Below are positions 1-5,397 of a stretch of 5,397 bases of DNA, in pieces. The DNA lies in contig JAOULU010000126.1 of the NCBI GenBank assembly GCA_029881855.1, positions 1-5,397 of the forward strand. The letters are read 5' to 3'. A program made the position numbers and the translations under genes. How positions within the stretch are numbered: position 1 is the stretch's first letter; each line of letters opens with the position of its first letter. Below the pieces are notes generated by a model that was not told the DNA's origin, searched no databases, and saw only the letters and a program-made list of their open reading frames with translations. This DNA is from Nitrosomonas sp. Its GTDB lineage: Bacteria > Pseudomonadota > Gammaproteobacteria > Burkholderiales > Nitrosomonadaceae.

Positions 1-10
1 CGAGACTTTA

Positions 11-38
11 AATTGCGACATTGCTGTCGTGATTTTTT
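11..38 (+). terminator. Probable rho-independent terminator of an upstream gene
   Basis: A hairpin is visible with stem GCGACA (15-20), loop TTGC (21-24) and TGTCGT (25-30), including one G-T pair at its base. Pairing can extend outward through A and T bases to about 11 pairs, and a run of six T follows at 33-38. This is the usual form of an intrinsic terminator for + strand transcription. It implies that a gene ends at or just before the left edge. The reading frames at the edge are too short to identify that gene. Confidence 0.6.
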
Positions 39-101
39 ATATAAAGTAATGTAAATTTGGTGCAATGTACACTACCAAAAAAATTAACATCAATAACTTT
101 T

Positions 102-130
102 TTGATTAGTTGTTTGAGGTTTAGTAGATA
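102..130 (+). promoter_or_regulatory. Weak candidate sigma-70 promoter for the pseudokinase gene
   Basis: TTGATT (102-107) and TAGATA (125-130) are separated by 17 bases, the preferred spacing for sigma-70. The -35 matches the consensus at four of six bases and the -10 at only three, so this is the best spaced pair I found rather than a convincing promoter. Transcription from here would give a leader of roughly 110 bases. A promoter is expected in this gap because a likely terminator lies at its left end. Confidence 0.2.
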
Positions 131-177
131 AGTGCATGGGGAAGAAACTCATGTTGTCATTTATACAGCTCATACTT

Positions 178-212
178 TCATTGTGCATCAAGGTACAATG
201 ATCACAATGATG
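178..212 (+). repeat. Three copies of ACAATGA in the pseudokinase leader
   Basis: Two 9-base units, ACAATGATC (195-203) and ACAATGATG (204-212), stand directly in tandem and differ only in the last base. A third, inverted copy of the core (TCATTGT, 178-184) lies 10 bases upstream, so 178-184 and 195-201 form an inverted repeat. The arrangement could be an operator or, in RNA, a small hairpin (CATTGT pairing with ACAATG) about 45 bases before the start codon. Binding by a regulator is inference, and AT-rich sequence can produce such short repeats by chance. Confidence 0.4.
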
Positions 213-231
213 TCCAACTGAGTTGAAAAAA

Positions 232-240
232 GAGGTGATC
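232..240 (+). promoter_or_regulatory. Extended Shine-Dalgarno site of the pseudokinase gene
   Basis: GAGGTGATC is a nine-base uninterrupted match to the complement of the conserved 3' end of bacterial 16S rRNA. Ten bases separate GAGG from the ATG at 246. It fixes the start of the 561-residue protein and is much stronger than the sites of the other genes here: thyA and folA show no clear site, and the aminopeptidase has only AGGA. Confidence 0.75.
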
Positions 241-245
241 TTATT

Positions 246-1931
246 ATGACAGCACTACACGACCAGACGCTACCTGAGGGTACCCGCATCGGTGTTTATG
301 AGATTAAATCAATAGTAAACATTGGGTTATTTGATATTACCTATCGTGCCTGGAATCATCACTTTAAGGACTGGGTTGTTTTGCAGGAGTATTTTCCGTC
401 TGAATTATCTATACGTGTCGGTGATGGCTTATGTGTTGAACCAAAATCTCAAGATAACCAAGAGACTTTTGCGTATGGGCTAAAAGTGTTTCAGGACCAT
501 GCGGATACGCTTACGAAAATAGAGCATCCTAATATTATTGCGGCAGAGAATGTCTTGCTACTTAATGGCACAGCCTATTTGGTAATGAACTCTCTTGATG
601 GTGTAGCGTTCTCTGAGTTTGATTGGTCATCTGCGTCATTTACAGCGGGTAGATTTAGAGAAATCCTGATTTCAATGTTACAAGCTTTGCAGACTGTACA
701 TGACCACAATATGGTTCATGGTGGTATACAGCCAGCATCAGTTTTATGGACTAAGCACCAGATGGCAGTGTTAACTGGTTTCTCTGCTGCGCGATTGGCT
801 ATCGCTTCACAGGCTTATAAGGTTGCAGACATCTTAGCAACAGGTTATGCGCCGGCCGAACAATTTGAAGCTATTGATAAAATCGGCCCACCAACTGATT
901 TTTATGCGCTTGCTGCGACACTATATTATTGTATTACACAGCATAAGCCTATTTCTGCCCAAGAGCGGTTGATTGCTATAAGTAGGGGTGAGCCTGATCC
1001 GTTGGAGCCACTTTCTATTACTTCAGAGAATGCATCTGATGCAACTTTTGCGCAAGTGATTAATACGATGTTATCGCCTGTCTATAGTGATCGTCCACAA
1101 TCCGTAACAGAAATCATGGCTGTATTGGGTTCTGAACAAACTGATAATAAGGGTTTTTTAAATGTTTTGGCCGTTTCCGGGCAGAGTACCGATGGCCCTA
1201 TGCCACAAAATACACTGTTTGGAAATATTGCATGGGTTGGGGCTATCTTCGGGGTGTTTGTTTTAACGATCGTTGAATTAACATCCCTACATACTGATCA
1301 TACTACTCCAATGTTTTTGGCTGATGTCGAATCTTCGCCCACCCAACATCATGTTGATCAACTTATGGAGAATTTAGTTGATAATGGCATTTTTAAACCA
1401 TCGACTGTCATAGCTGAAGGGTCTGACATATCTGACGAGTTTGTTATCGGCCCAAAAGACATACATGATCTAGGACGTACTGGTCGACAAAATAATGAGG
1501 AACGTATTTTAGGTATGAATACGGATGATTATGGCGATGAACACTCAGATTTGATGGGTGCTTCTTTATTACCTCCTAATATGCCGCATGAGTTGACGCC
1601 GACACATGCTGAGACATCAATCGAATGGGATTTAAATGCAGCAAAAAAAGCGGTCAAAGAAGCGCGTTTAACTACCCCTGTAGGTGATAATGCCTATGAA
1701 TATTATCAGAGTGTTTTGGCAGCGCAGCCAGACAACATAGAGGCACTTAACGGGCTACAAAAAATGGTGGATTTATATATTCAATATATTGAAAAAGCTA
1801 TTGCAGATGGTCAGCAAAAAGTTGCTTGGGTTTATTTGAAACGCGCAGAAAGTATTTTGCATGATTCTTCTAAGCTCCAGAACATACGTTCTGAATTAGT
1901 AGCAATGGATAATTCGCCCAATAAGAATTAA
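246..1931 (+). CDS. Membrane-anchored pseudokinase (Ser/Thr kinase fold, catalytic residues lost) with helical repeat tail
   Basis: The 561-residue protein has a Hanks-type kinase fold at about residues 17-295. Retained landmarks are ITY (31-33), EYFP (48-51), HPNI (94-97), GTAYLVM (108-114), GYAPAEQ (200-206), DFYAL (218-222) and DRP (282-284). The catalytic set is gone: the VAIK lysine is Gln47, the expected alpha-C glutamate aligns with His85, HRDIKPSN reads HGGIQPAS (158-165), DFG reads GFS (178-180), and the glycine loop keeps only Gly27. Phosphotransfer by the normal mechanism is therefore unlikely. A single hydrophobic segment (about 328-345) follows, then an acidic low-complexity stretch (about 346-460). 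The C-terminal domain (about 462-552) looks helical and TPR-like, with a TTPVGDNAYEYYQ segment such as I recall in the tails of gammaproteobacterial membrane kinases. Topology is probably N-in, tail outside. The start at 246 is supported by a strong Shine-Dalgarno site. There are no frameshifts or internal stops, so the gene appears maintained. It is monocistronic here and its role is unknown; a scaffold or sensor is inferred. Confidence 0.88.
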   Translation: MTALHDQTLPEGTRIGVYEIKSIVNIGLFDITYRAWNHHFKDWVVLQEYFPSELSIRVGDGLCVEPKSQDNQETFAYGLKVFQDHADTLTKIEHPNIIAAENVLLLNGTAYLVMNSLDGVAFSEFDWSSASFTAGRFREILISMLQALQTVHDHNMVHGGIQPASVLWTKHQMAVLTGFSAARLAIASQAYKVADILATGYAPAEQFEAIDKIGPPTDFYALAATLYYCITQHKPISAQERLIAISRGEPDPLEPLSITSENASDATFAQVINTMLSPVYSDRPQSVTEIMAVLGSEQTDNKGFLNVLAVSGQSTDGPMPQNTLFGNIAWVGAIFGVFVLTIVELTSLHTDHTTPMFLADVESSPTQHHVDQLMENLVDNGIFKPSTVIAEGSDISDEFVIGPKDIHDLGRTGRQNNEERILGMNTDDYGDEHSDLMGASLLPPNMPHELTPTHAETSIEWDLNAAKKAVKEARLTTPVGDNAYEYYQSVLAAQPDNIEALNGLQKMVDLYIQYIEKAIADGQQKVAWVYLKRAESILHDSSKLQNIRSELVAMDNSPNKN

Positions 1932-1933
1932 AG

Positions 1934-2365
1934 TTAATTCCACCCGATAGATTTGTAGCCTTTATCTCTAAGACATTGATTAACAAAGGATATGTAGGTA
2001 TGGCTGGGTCTATTTAGTCTGAATAAACCACGTATCAGTCCAACCGAAGCGCCGGCTGCTGCTCCAGTCAAAGACCCTCTGGCCGCTGAACCTCTAATGG
2101 CCCCGGCTGCAGCGCCACCAGCTGCACCGACGCCAGCACCCATAGCAGTGCTTTTTACAAGTTTCTCCCCTTCAACTGAAGTAGAGACATAGTGTTCAGC
2201 AAGTGTTCTACATTCGGCTATATCTAATTCTGCTTGTTCTTGCCCTACAGATTTCAAATGATTGTTGGGGTAAAGGATAGGTTTTGGGCCAGCGCAGCCG
2301 ACCATAAAAATACAAAATGCAGGAACTAGAGCAATATAAATTTTTTGAATGTTAAACTTTTGCAT
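1934..2365 (-). CDS. Glycine-zipper family lipoprotein
   Basis: From the ATG at 2365 this encodes 143 residues. The N-terminus has lysines, a hydrophobic segment and then MVGC, a lipobox with Cys24 as the predicted lipidated residue (Met at -3 is less usual than Leu). A Gly/Ala-rich stretch at about 74-114 has repeated GxxxG-type spacing (AMGAGVGAAGG, GAAAGASVG), the glycine-zipper pattern of envelope proteins that pack or insert into membranes. Two other cysteines (about 52 and 131) flank it, the second in the ending FVNQCLRDKGYKSIGW, which resembles small gammaproteobacterial glycine-zipper lipoproteins; a disulfide is possible. An in-frame TTG at 2398 would add 11 residues but lacks a ribosome site and would push lysines away from the signal core, so I prefer the ATG, which has AAAGG somewhat far upstream. 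The gene lies 40 bases after the aminopeptidase gene and is probably co-transcribed. Its exact function is unknown. Confidence 0.8.
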   Translation of the reverse strand: MQKFNIQKIYIALVPAFCIFMVGCAGPKPILYPNNHLKSVGQEQAELDIAECRTLAEHYVSTSVEGEKLVKSTAMGAGVGAAGGAAAGAIRGSAARGSLTGAAAGASVGLIRGLFRLNRPSHTYISFVNQCLRDKGYKSIGWN

Positions 2366-2405
2366 AAGTATAACAACGCCTTTATATAAGTGCTTCAAAG
2401 AAAAG

Positions 2406-3863
2406 TTAAGTGTGTTGTATCAGTTCTATTGCCCAACCTACACCAAATCCTGTGATGTCACTGCCAACAGCACCGAGCCCATCTTTGTGACTACAGGCAG
2501 ATAAATCCATATGTATCCAAGGTGTGTCATTGACAAATTGGTTTAAAAACCGTGCAGCAAGAATATGGTCAGACTCACCCCCTATGGTACATTGCTTGGT
2601 ATCTGCAATCTTACTTTGTAGCGCATCATCGTAGTCATCATCCATAGGAAACGCGCAGACACGTTCTCCACTTTTTTTGCCTGCAATAACTGCTTTTTGC
2701 GCAAGATTGTCTAGATTGCTAAAAATGCCACTATAGTTTGTACCTAATGCAGTTTGCATGCTACCCGTCAAAGTTGCAAAATCTAAAATTAAGCCAGGTT
2801 TTTGTTTTTCTGCCAGTGTGAGTGTGTCCGCTAATACCAAGCGCCCTTCGGCATCTGTGTGAACAATCTCTATGGTTAAACCATTTAACGCTGTGATGAT
2901 ATCGTTTTGTTTATATGCGTGTGGACTGATATGGTTTTGTGCAATGGCCAACCAGCAGTCTATTTTGAGTGGAAGATCAGCGCGCGTAGCTGCTAGAAGA
3001 ATGCCTAATGCAACGGCTGAGCCATTCATGTCTTCATGCATGCCTTGCATATAACGCGGGGGTTTTAAATTGTGGCCGCCAGTATCATAGCAAATACCTT
3101 TACCTACAAGCGCAATACTTTTATTGTTGGTGTTTTTTTTACTGTTGTGTTGTAGGTGTACAATGGCTGCATCTTGTGGATCACTACCTTGTGCTACGGC
3201 GACAAACGCACCCGCACCCATTTTCCGCAATTCATTGACGTCATATTCAGTATATTTCCAACCTTCATTTTCAGCTAATTTTTTTATTTGGTCACGGTAA
3301 GTTTGAGGTGTTAACTCATTGGGTGGTAATACGGTCAATCCGCGTGCTAATAAATTTCCTTCGGCTTTTGCGCGCTGTATCGTGAAATTGTTATTGTCTT
3401 TATTGCCATGAAGCACGATTGTCTCGAGAGATTTTCTATCAGGTTTCTTTTTGCGGACAGGAAGCGCTGCACCATTTACCCAAGCAATATATATTGCCAA
3501 TTCTGTAAAAAAATGTTGTTGATTGGGATTGCCGTAGATAGCAAGATGTATTTCGGTTGGATTTTCTATGAGTTGCTGTTGAACGGCTTTTCGGATACAC
3601 GTGTGTTGTTTAAATATTGATTGTGTAGTATCAACCATTACCCATGTGCATAAAGCCCCATTTTCAAGGTTTGCGCTAACAGGCTCATCACAAATTTTAC
3701 TCAGTTTGATGTCACGCCTTGCTAATAGATGCTTTAATGTCTCTTCTCCGGGGATGTTGTATTTTTTAGGTAATCTCTCTAATTTTGGTAGTATGACAAG
3801 TATATGTGTTGCTTTTATGGTGTGATCAAAGGGTGATGCATTTTGAATGAGTGTTGCAAGCAT
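2406..3863 (-). CDS. M17 family metallo-aminopeptidase (leucyl aminopeptidase family)
   Basis: This 485-residue protein belongs to peptidase family M17, cytosolic two-metal enzymes, usually hexameric, that remove N-terminal residues from peptides. All seven key residues are visible: Lys255 and Asp260 (VGKGICYDTGG), Lys267 (NLKP), Asp278 (HEDMNGSA), Asp337 and Glu339 (TDAEGR), and Arg341. Each is offset by exactly 5 from the bovine lens enzyme numbering (250, 255, 262, 273, 332, 334, 336), so the core has no insertions or deletions. The catalytic domain is about residues 165-485; the N-terminal part (1-150) is divergent, as usual in M17. Compared with E. coli PepA (503 residues), the metal-site segment reads GGHNLKP rather than GGISLKP, then PPRYMQGMHEDM, which suggests a separate M17 branch; I therefore give no gene symbol. 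The ATG at 3863 is preceded by AGGA (complement of 3873-3876), nine bases away. It heads a probable two-gene unit with the lipoprotein and is divergent from thyA. Confidence 0.93.
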   Translation of the reverse strand: MLATLIQNASPFDHTIKATHILVILPKLERLPKKYNIPGEETLKHLLARRDIKLSKICDEPVSANLENGALCTWVMVDTTQSIFKQHTCIRKAVQQQLIENPTEIHLAIYGNPNQQHFFTELAIYIAWVNGAALPVRKKKPDRKSLETIVLHGNKDNNNFTIQRAKAEGNLLARGLTVLPPNELTPQTYRDQIKKLAENEGWKYTEYDVNELRKMGAGAFVAVAQGSDPQDAAIVHLQHNSKKNTNNKSIALVGKGICYDTGGHNLKPPRYMQGMHEDMNGSAVALGILLAATRADLPLKIDCWLAIAQNHISPHAYKQNDIITALNGLTIEIVHTDAEGRLVLADTLTLAEKQKPGLILDFATLTGSMQTALGTNYSGIFSNLDNLAQKAVIAGKKSGERVCAFPMDDDYDDALQSKIADTKQCTIGGESDHILAARFLNQFVNDTPWIHMDLSACSHKDGLGAVGSDITGFGVGWAIELIQHT

Positions 3864-3970
3864 TGAGCGCTTTCCTGTTGAATATAATTTTCTAAATGAC
3901 GATTTCTTGAGTCATAGTGCTAAGGTCATACTGTTTAATTTGGCGCAGCATTCCTGGTTATAAAGGGGCT

Positions 3971-3976
3971 ATTATA
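3971..3976 (-). promoter_or_regulatory. Candidate -10 element for the aminopeptidase-lipoprotein unit
   Basis: Read on the minus strand this is a perfect TATAAT in the context CGTATATAATAG. It would start transcription about 100 bases upstream of the aminopeptidase ATG. No good -35 lies 16-18 bases upstream (CAAATC is the 17-base-spaced hexamer), and there is no TGN extension, so the call rests on the -10 alone. Confidence 0.3.
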
Positions 3977-3996
3977 TACGGCTCATCCACATTGAT

Positions 3997-4026
3997 TTGC
4001 CGATTTATACTGTAATTATTTATACT
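3997..4026 (+). promoter_or_regulatory. Candidate sigma-70 promoter for thyA-folA
   Basis: TTGCCG (3997-4002) and TATACT (4021-4026) are separated by 18 bases. The -10 matches the consensus at four of six bases and the -35 has the important TTG. The predicted start near 4033 would give a leader of about 140 bases. A second TATACT (4006-4011) lies upstream without a fitting -35. The site partly overlaps the region where the minus-strand promoter would need its -35, so the two directions could interfere. Confidence 0.4.
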
Positions 4027-4175
4027 ATACAAACCGTGTATGTTTATTTTCAAAAGTTCTGGTTATTGCCGGTTTGGTTGTTGAGATTGCTTTTCTAGAG
4101 TAAGCATCTGATAACTCGGGATATTATCTTGAGATTTCATTTGTATGATCCTGGTTTAAACTTACAAATAAATTT

Positions 4176-4970
4176 ATGCGCCAATATATTGAATTGATGC
4201 AACATGTTTTAGTTCATGGTCACAAGAAGTCAGATCGTACGGGCACAGGCACATTGTCAGTATTTGGGTACCAAATGCGTTTTGATCTGGCTGACGGGTT
4301 TCCGCTGATAACCACAAAGAAATGCCATTTGAAATCTATTATCCATGAATTATTATGGTTTCTTAAAGGTGACACCAACATTGAGTACTTACATAACAAT
4401 GGTGTTTCTATCTGGGATGAGTGGGCAGATGAAAATGGTGATCTTGGCCCAATATACGGTCATCAATGGCGTTCATGGGCAACATCGGATGGAGAAAAGA
4501 TCGATCAATTGATGCAGGTGATCCATCAGATAAAAAACACGCCTGATTCTAGACGAATGATTGTTTCTGCGTGGAACGTGGGGGACCTGAAAAAAATGCA
4601 ATTGCCCCCTTGCCATGCTTTTTTTCAATTTTATGTTGCGGATGGCAGATTGTCGTGTCAGTTGTATCAAAGAAGCGCTGATATATTCTTAGGTGTGCCG
4701 TTTAATATTGCGTCGTATGCTTTATTAACTATGATGATTGCACAGGTATGCAATTTAAAACTGGGTGATTTTGTGCATACTTTTGGAGATGCGCACCTCT
4801 ACTTAAATCATCTTGATCAGGCCAGGGAACAACTGAGTCGTCAACCTAGGATGTTGCCGACAATGAGATTAAATCCTTTGGTTAATACTATTGTTGATTT
4901 TAAGTATGAAGATTTCCAATTAGAAAGTTATGATCCACATCCGGCTATTAAAGCGCCAATTGCAGTATGA
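4176..4970 (+). CDS. thyA: Thymidylate synthase
   Basis: ThyA converts dUMP and 5,10-methylene-tetrahydrofolate to dTMP and dihydrofolate in the cytosol, as a homodimer; it is the de novo source of dTMP. The protein has 264 residues, the length of E. coli ThyA, and catalytic residues fall at the E. coli positions: Arg21, Glu58, Trp80, Arg126-Arg127 (from the partner subunit), the nucleophile Cys146 in PPCHAFFQF, Arg166, Asp169, Asn177, His207 and Tyr209. The C-terminus KAPIAV matches the conserved end that closes over the active site. The start at 4176 aligns with the E. coli N-terminus (MRQYIELMQ), although no clear Shine-Dalgarno sequence precedes it. The stop overlaps the folA start as ATGA. 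In many relatives lgt precedes thyA; here the upstream neighbour is a divergent aminopeptidase gene instead, so thyA probably has its own promoter. Confidence 0.98.
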   Translation: MRQYIELMQHVLVHGHKKSDRTGTGTLSVFGYQMRFDLADGFPLITTKKCHLKSIIHELLWFLKGDTNIEYLHNNGVSIWDEWADENGDLGPIYGHQWRSWATSDGEKIDQLMQVIHQIKNTPDSRRMIVSAWNVGDLKKMQLPPCHAFFQFYVADGRLSCQLYQRSADIFLGVPFNIASYALLTMMIAQVCNLKLGDFVHTFGDAHLYLNHLDQAREQLSRQPRMLPTMRLNPLVNTIVDFKYEDFQLESYDPHPAIKAPIAV

Positions 4971-5397
4971 CCACTATGCGTTTTTCAATATTAGTTGCGA
5001 TGGCAAGAAATAAGGTGATCGGTAAAAATAATGCATTGCCGTGGCATTTGCCAGCCGACTTGAGGCATTTCAAATTTCTGACAATGGGGCATTCAATTAT
5101 CATGGGGCGTAAAACTTATGAGTCCATTGGTAAGCCACTCCCTGGTCGTGCAAATGTTATTGTAACGCACCAAACAAATTTTCATGCGCCAGGAACTGCG
5201 GTTGTTAATTCGATAGAAGAAGCGTTTGAACTAAGCTTAGGTTCGCATCAATCAAGTGATGAAAACGGAGAAAGTTTTATAATTGGTGGTGCAGAACTGT
5301 ATCGCCAAACATTAAAATTCTGTCATCGTATGTATATCACAGAAATTCAGCAAGATTTTGAGGGAGACACATTTTTCCCTGAATTTAATCAGGATGA
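4967..5397 (+). CDS. folA: Dihydrofolate reductase, partial (cut by window end)
   Basis: DHFR reduces dihydrofolate to tetrahydrofolate with NADPH, restoring the cofactor oxidised by ThyA, and is the target of trimethoprim. The visible 143 codons cover most of a protein usually near 160-170 residues. Motifs seen are [16 protein letters not shown] (Met20-loop region with Trp26 and catalytic Asp31, matching Trp22 and Asp27 of E. coli), [18 protein letters not shown] (44-61, NADPH site and the folate-binding Arg61), IIGGAELY (105-112) and EGDTFFPEF (132-140). The first ATG (4967) overlaps the thyA stop in ATGA; a second ATG at 4976 would give MRFSILVAM and aligns about as well with known N-termini. 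Neither has a clear Shine-Dalgarno site. I chose 4967 because ATGA overlaps commonly mark reinitiation. The sequence ends in frame without a stop because of the window edge; nothing suggests a broken gene. Confidence 0.96.
   Translation, partial: MTTMRFSILVAMARNKVIGKNNALPWHLPADLRHFKFLTMGHSIIMGRKTYESIGKPLPGRANVIVTHQTNFHAPGTAVVNSIEEAFELSLGSHQSSDENGESFIIGGAELYRQTLKFCHRMYITEIQQDFEGDTFFPEFNQD

Larger units (their letters stand above)
3864..4175. other. Divergent intergenic region between the aminopeptidase gene and thyA
   Basis: These 312 bases contain no convincing gene; the longest open stretch I noticed after 4030 is a 14-codon frame from the ATG at 4039, without a ribosome site. The region holds candidate promoters for both directions (separate entries). 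The heptamer TTATACT occurs twice, at 4005-4011 and 4020-4026. If the + strand promoter is real, thyA has a leader of about 140 bases. A 5-base stem (TGCTT pairing with AAGCA) near 4088-4106 encloses TCTAGA, but it is too weak to call a regulatory RNA. No tRNA-like or riboswitch-like structure was recognised. Confidence 0.6.

Noticed and set aside
56..79. Hairpin TTTGGT / ACCAAA
   Set aside because: Six weak pairs with a 12-base loop and no T-run on the + strand; not a terminator or a recognisable RNA element.
65..109. 14-codon frame rich in Lys, Asn and Ile upstream of the pseudokinase
   Set aside because: The composition simply reflects AT-rich DNA and there is no convincing ribosome site.
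2040..2160. GC-richer patch in the lipoprotein gene as a possible foreign insert
   Set aside because: The shift is explained by Ala and Gly codons of the glycine zipper.
2872..3825. Several + strand open frames of 60-76 codons inside the aminopeptidase gene
   Set aside because: They lie antisense to a gene with complete M17 motifs, have low-complexity Cys/Phe-rich translations and show no domain signature.
4039..4083. 14-codon frame starting MFIFKSS in the thyA leader
   Set aside because: No ribosome-binding site, very short, and ends far from thyA; expected by chance in such sequence.
4473..4670. Minus-strand 65-codon frame inside thyA
   Set aside because: It is antisense to the strongly conserved active-site region of thyA, and its composition follows from the thyA codons.
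1..5397. CRISPR array, insertion sequence, tRNA, attachment site or defence island
   Set aside because: No spaced repeats, transposase motifs, terminal inverted repeats or tRNA-like cloverleaf were seen; most genes are ordinary housekeeping types.

Overview
The window looks like a piece of a gammaproteobacterial chromosome with a fairly AT-rich base composition (judged by eye, not counted). ThyA is 264 residues long, like the E. coli enzyme, and its catalytic residues fall at the same positions. The thyA-folA pair, the M17 aminopeptidase and the kinase-like protein with a 'QEYFP' segment all resemble gammaproteobacterial relatives. I cannot name a genus with confidence.

Layout, left to right. 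At 11-38 there is a probable intrinsic terminator of an unseen upstream gene. A leader of about 200 bases follows, with a repeated ACAATGA motif and an unusually long Shine-Dalgarno match. Next comes a 561-residue membrane protein on the + strand (246-1931) with a protein-kinase fold in which every classical catalytic motif is substituted, so it is a predicted pseudokinase. It ends 2 bases from the stop codon of a minus-strand gene for a small glycine-zipper lipoprotein. That gene lies 40 bases downstream of a minus-strand M17 (leucyl aminopeptidase family) gene, and the two probably form one transcription unit. A 312-base divergent intergenic region (3864-4175) holds candidate promoters in both directions. 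To its right lie thyA and, overlapping it by ATGA, folA, which runs off the right edge.

How the genes relate. ThyA makes dTMP from dUMP and oxidises methylene-tetrahydrofolate to dihydrofolate, which FolA reduces again; the 4-base overlap fits coupled expression. The aminopeptidase and lipoprotein have no evident link to this pathway. The pseudokinase has no partner gene in view. Its layout (cytosolic kinase fold, one membrane helix, extracytoplasmic helical repeat tail) suggests a scaffold, sensor or envelope-assembly role, which is inference only. It is the most unusual element in the window.
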